A stretch of 64,000 bases of DNA from HXMU1420-2 sp034670145 (lineage in GTDB: Bacteria > Pseudomonadota > Alphaproteobacteria > Rhodobacterales > Rhodobacteraceae). A program made the position numbers and the translations under genes. The notes under the pieces are model-generated. The model did not search any database. It was not told the DNA's origin and was given only the letters and a program-made list of their open reading frames with translations. Of the stretch, positions 63,888 through 64,000 are shown in pieces. Position 1 is the first letter of the stretch. Every line of letters starts with the position of its first letter. Location of the stretch: NCBI GenBank assembly GCA_034670145.1, contig JAXMOA010000002.1:341800-405799 (forward strand), given 5' to 3'.

Positions 63888-64000
63888 ATGGCGCGTTTTG
63901 ATTTGACGGACTTCGAGTGGTCGGTGATTGAACCTCTGTTGCCGACCAAGGTGCGCGGGGTGAAGCGGCGAGACGATCGGCAAGTGCTCAACGGGATCTT
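63888..64000 (+). mobile_element. IS5-family insertion sequence, left end and transposase start (partial)
   Basis: The transposase starts at ATG 63888 after AGGAGG and reads MARFDLTDFEWSVIEPLLP, then KVRGVKRRDDRQVLNGI up to the window edge. This is the N terminus of IS5/IS427-type transposases. The 116 bp before it includes CTCTAGGCCACATAC at about 63808, similar to the end bordering the transposase tail at 57799. Confidence 0.85.

Noticed and set aside
1..64000. CRISPR arrays, rRNA genes and plasmid replication origins
   Set aside because: No regularly spaced direct repeats, rRNA signatures or iteron clusters were seen.

Overview
The window looks like a chromosomal stretch of a marine alphaproteobacterium of the Rhodobacteraceae (Roseobacter group). 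This is inferred from the high GC content, the form I CO dehydrogenase cluster with an MHYT regulator, the TRAP and TTT transporters, the selA-selB-tRNA-Sec cluster and DUF6441-type phage remnants; no 16S gene is present to confirm it. The left 38 kb is compact, orderly and operonic. The right 26 kb is a mosaic of integrated elements, prophage and IS debris with a few intact accessory systems inside it.

Layout. 1-2645: start of a tripartite tricarboxylate transporter binding protein, divergent from a TctD/TctE-like two-component pair. 2668-7667: an arsenic-type locus, arsR divergent from a tightly overlapping five-gene operon that embeds three amino-acid enzymes (DoeB-like deacylase, PLP ammonia-lyase, PatB-like C-S lyase) around an aquaporin and arsH. 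7724-16756: aerobic CO dehydrogenase genes in the order coxC-M-S-L-D-E-F, a MobA-like nucleotidyltransferase and coxG. 16870-18144: an APC permease. 18708-22881: ugpBAEC for glycerol-3-phosphate uptake. 22976-25454: an exported amidohydrolase and a hexapeptide acyltransferase. 25803-34780: a catabolic locus with a maleamate-amidase-like hydrolase, two SDRs, a flavin monooxygenase, a GntR regulator, a PEP-mutase/ICL-family enzyme, a maleate-isomerase-like protein and a TAXI-TRAP transporter. Two identical 18-bp palindromes in its two divergent promoter regions tie these genes into one probable GntR regulon. 34914-38318: selA, selB and tRNA-Sec.

From 38318 a P4-type integrase has used the 3' end of tRNA-Sec as attachment site. 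Its AlpA regulator and primase/helicase follow, but the element is broken near 42250 and runs into tail-gene fragments, a second dead integrase and a MarR fragment. 44004-47345 is an intact SAM-cyclase-AAA-TPR protein. 47573-48370 is IS and phage debris. 48784-56531 encodes a striking phosphorelay: a 2127-residue hybrid histidine kinase with nine GAF units, a separate HPt protein and a response regulator with a class III nucleotide cyclase output. An exported ClpP-like protein follows.

57650-63771 is again mosaic: the remains of an N-ATPase operon (subunits a, c, b), with b cut by an IS5 transposase tail and a cut next to an RND adaptor stub, then an intact cbpA-cbpM pair, an apbE stub, and three genes of unknown role including a proline-racemase-fold protein without its catalytic cysteines. 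The window ends inside an IS5-family transposase. A diverged repeat family of up to about 145 bp recurs at three of the mosaic boundaries.
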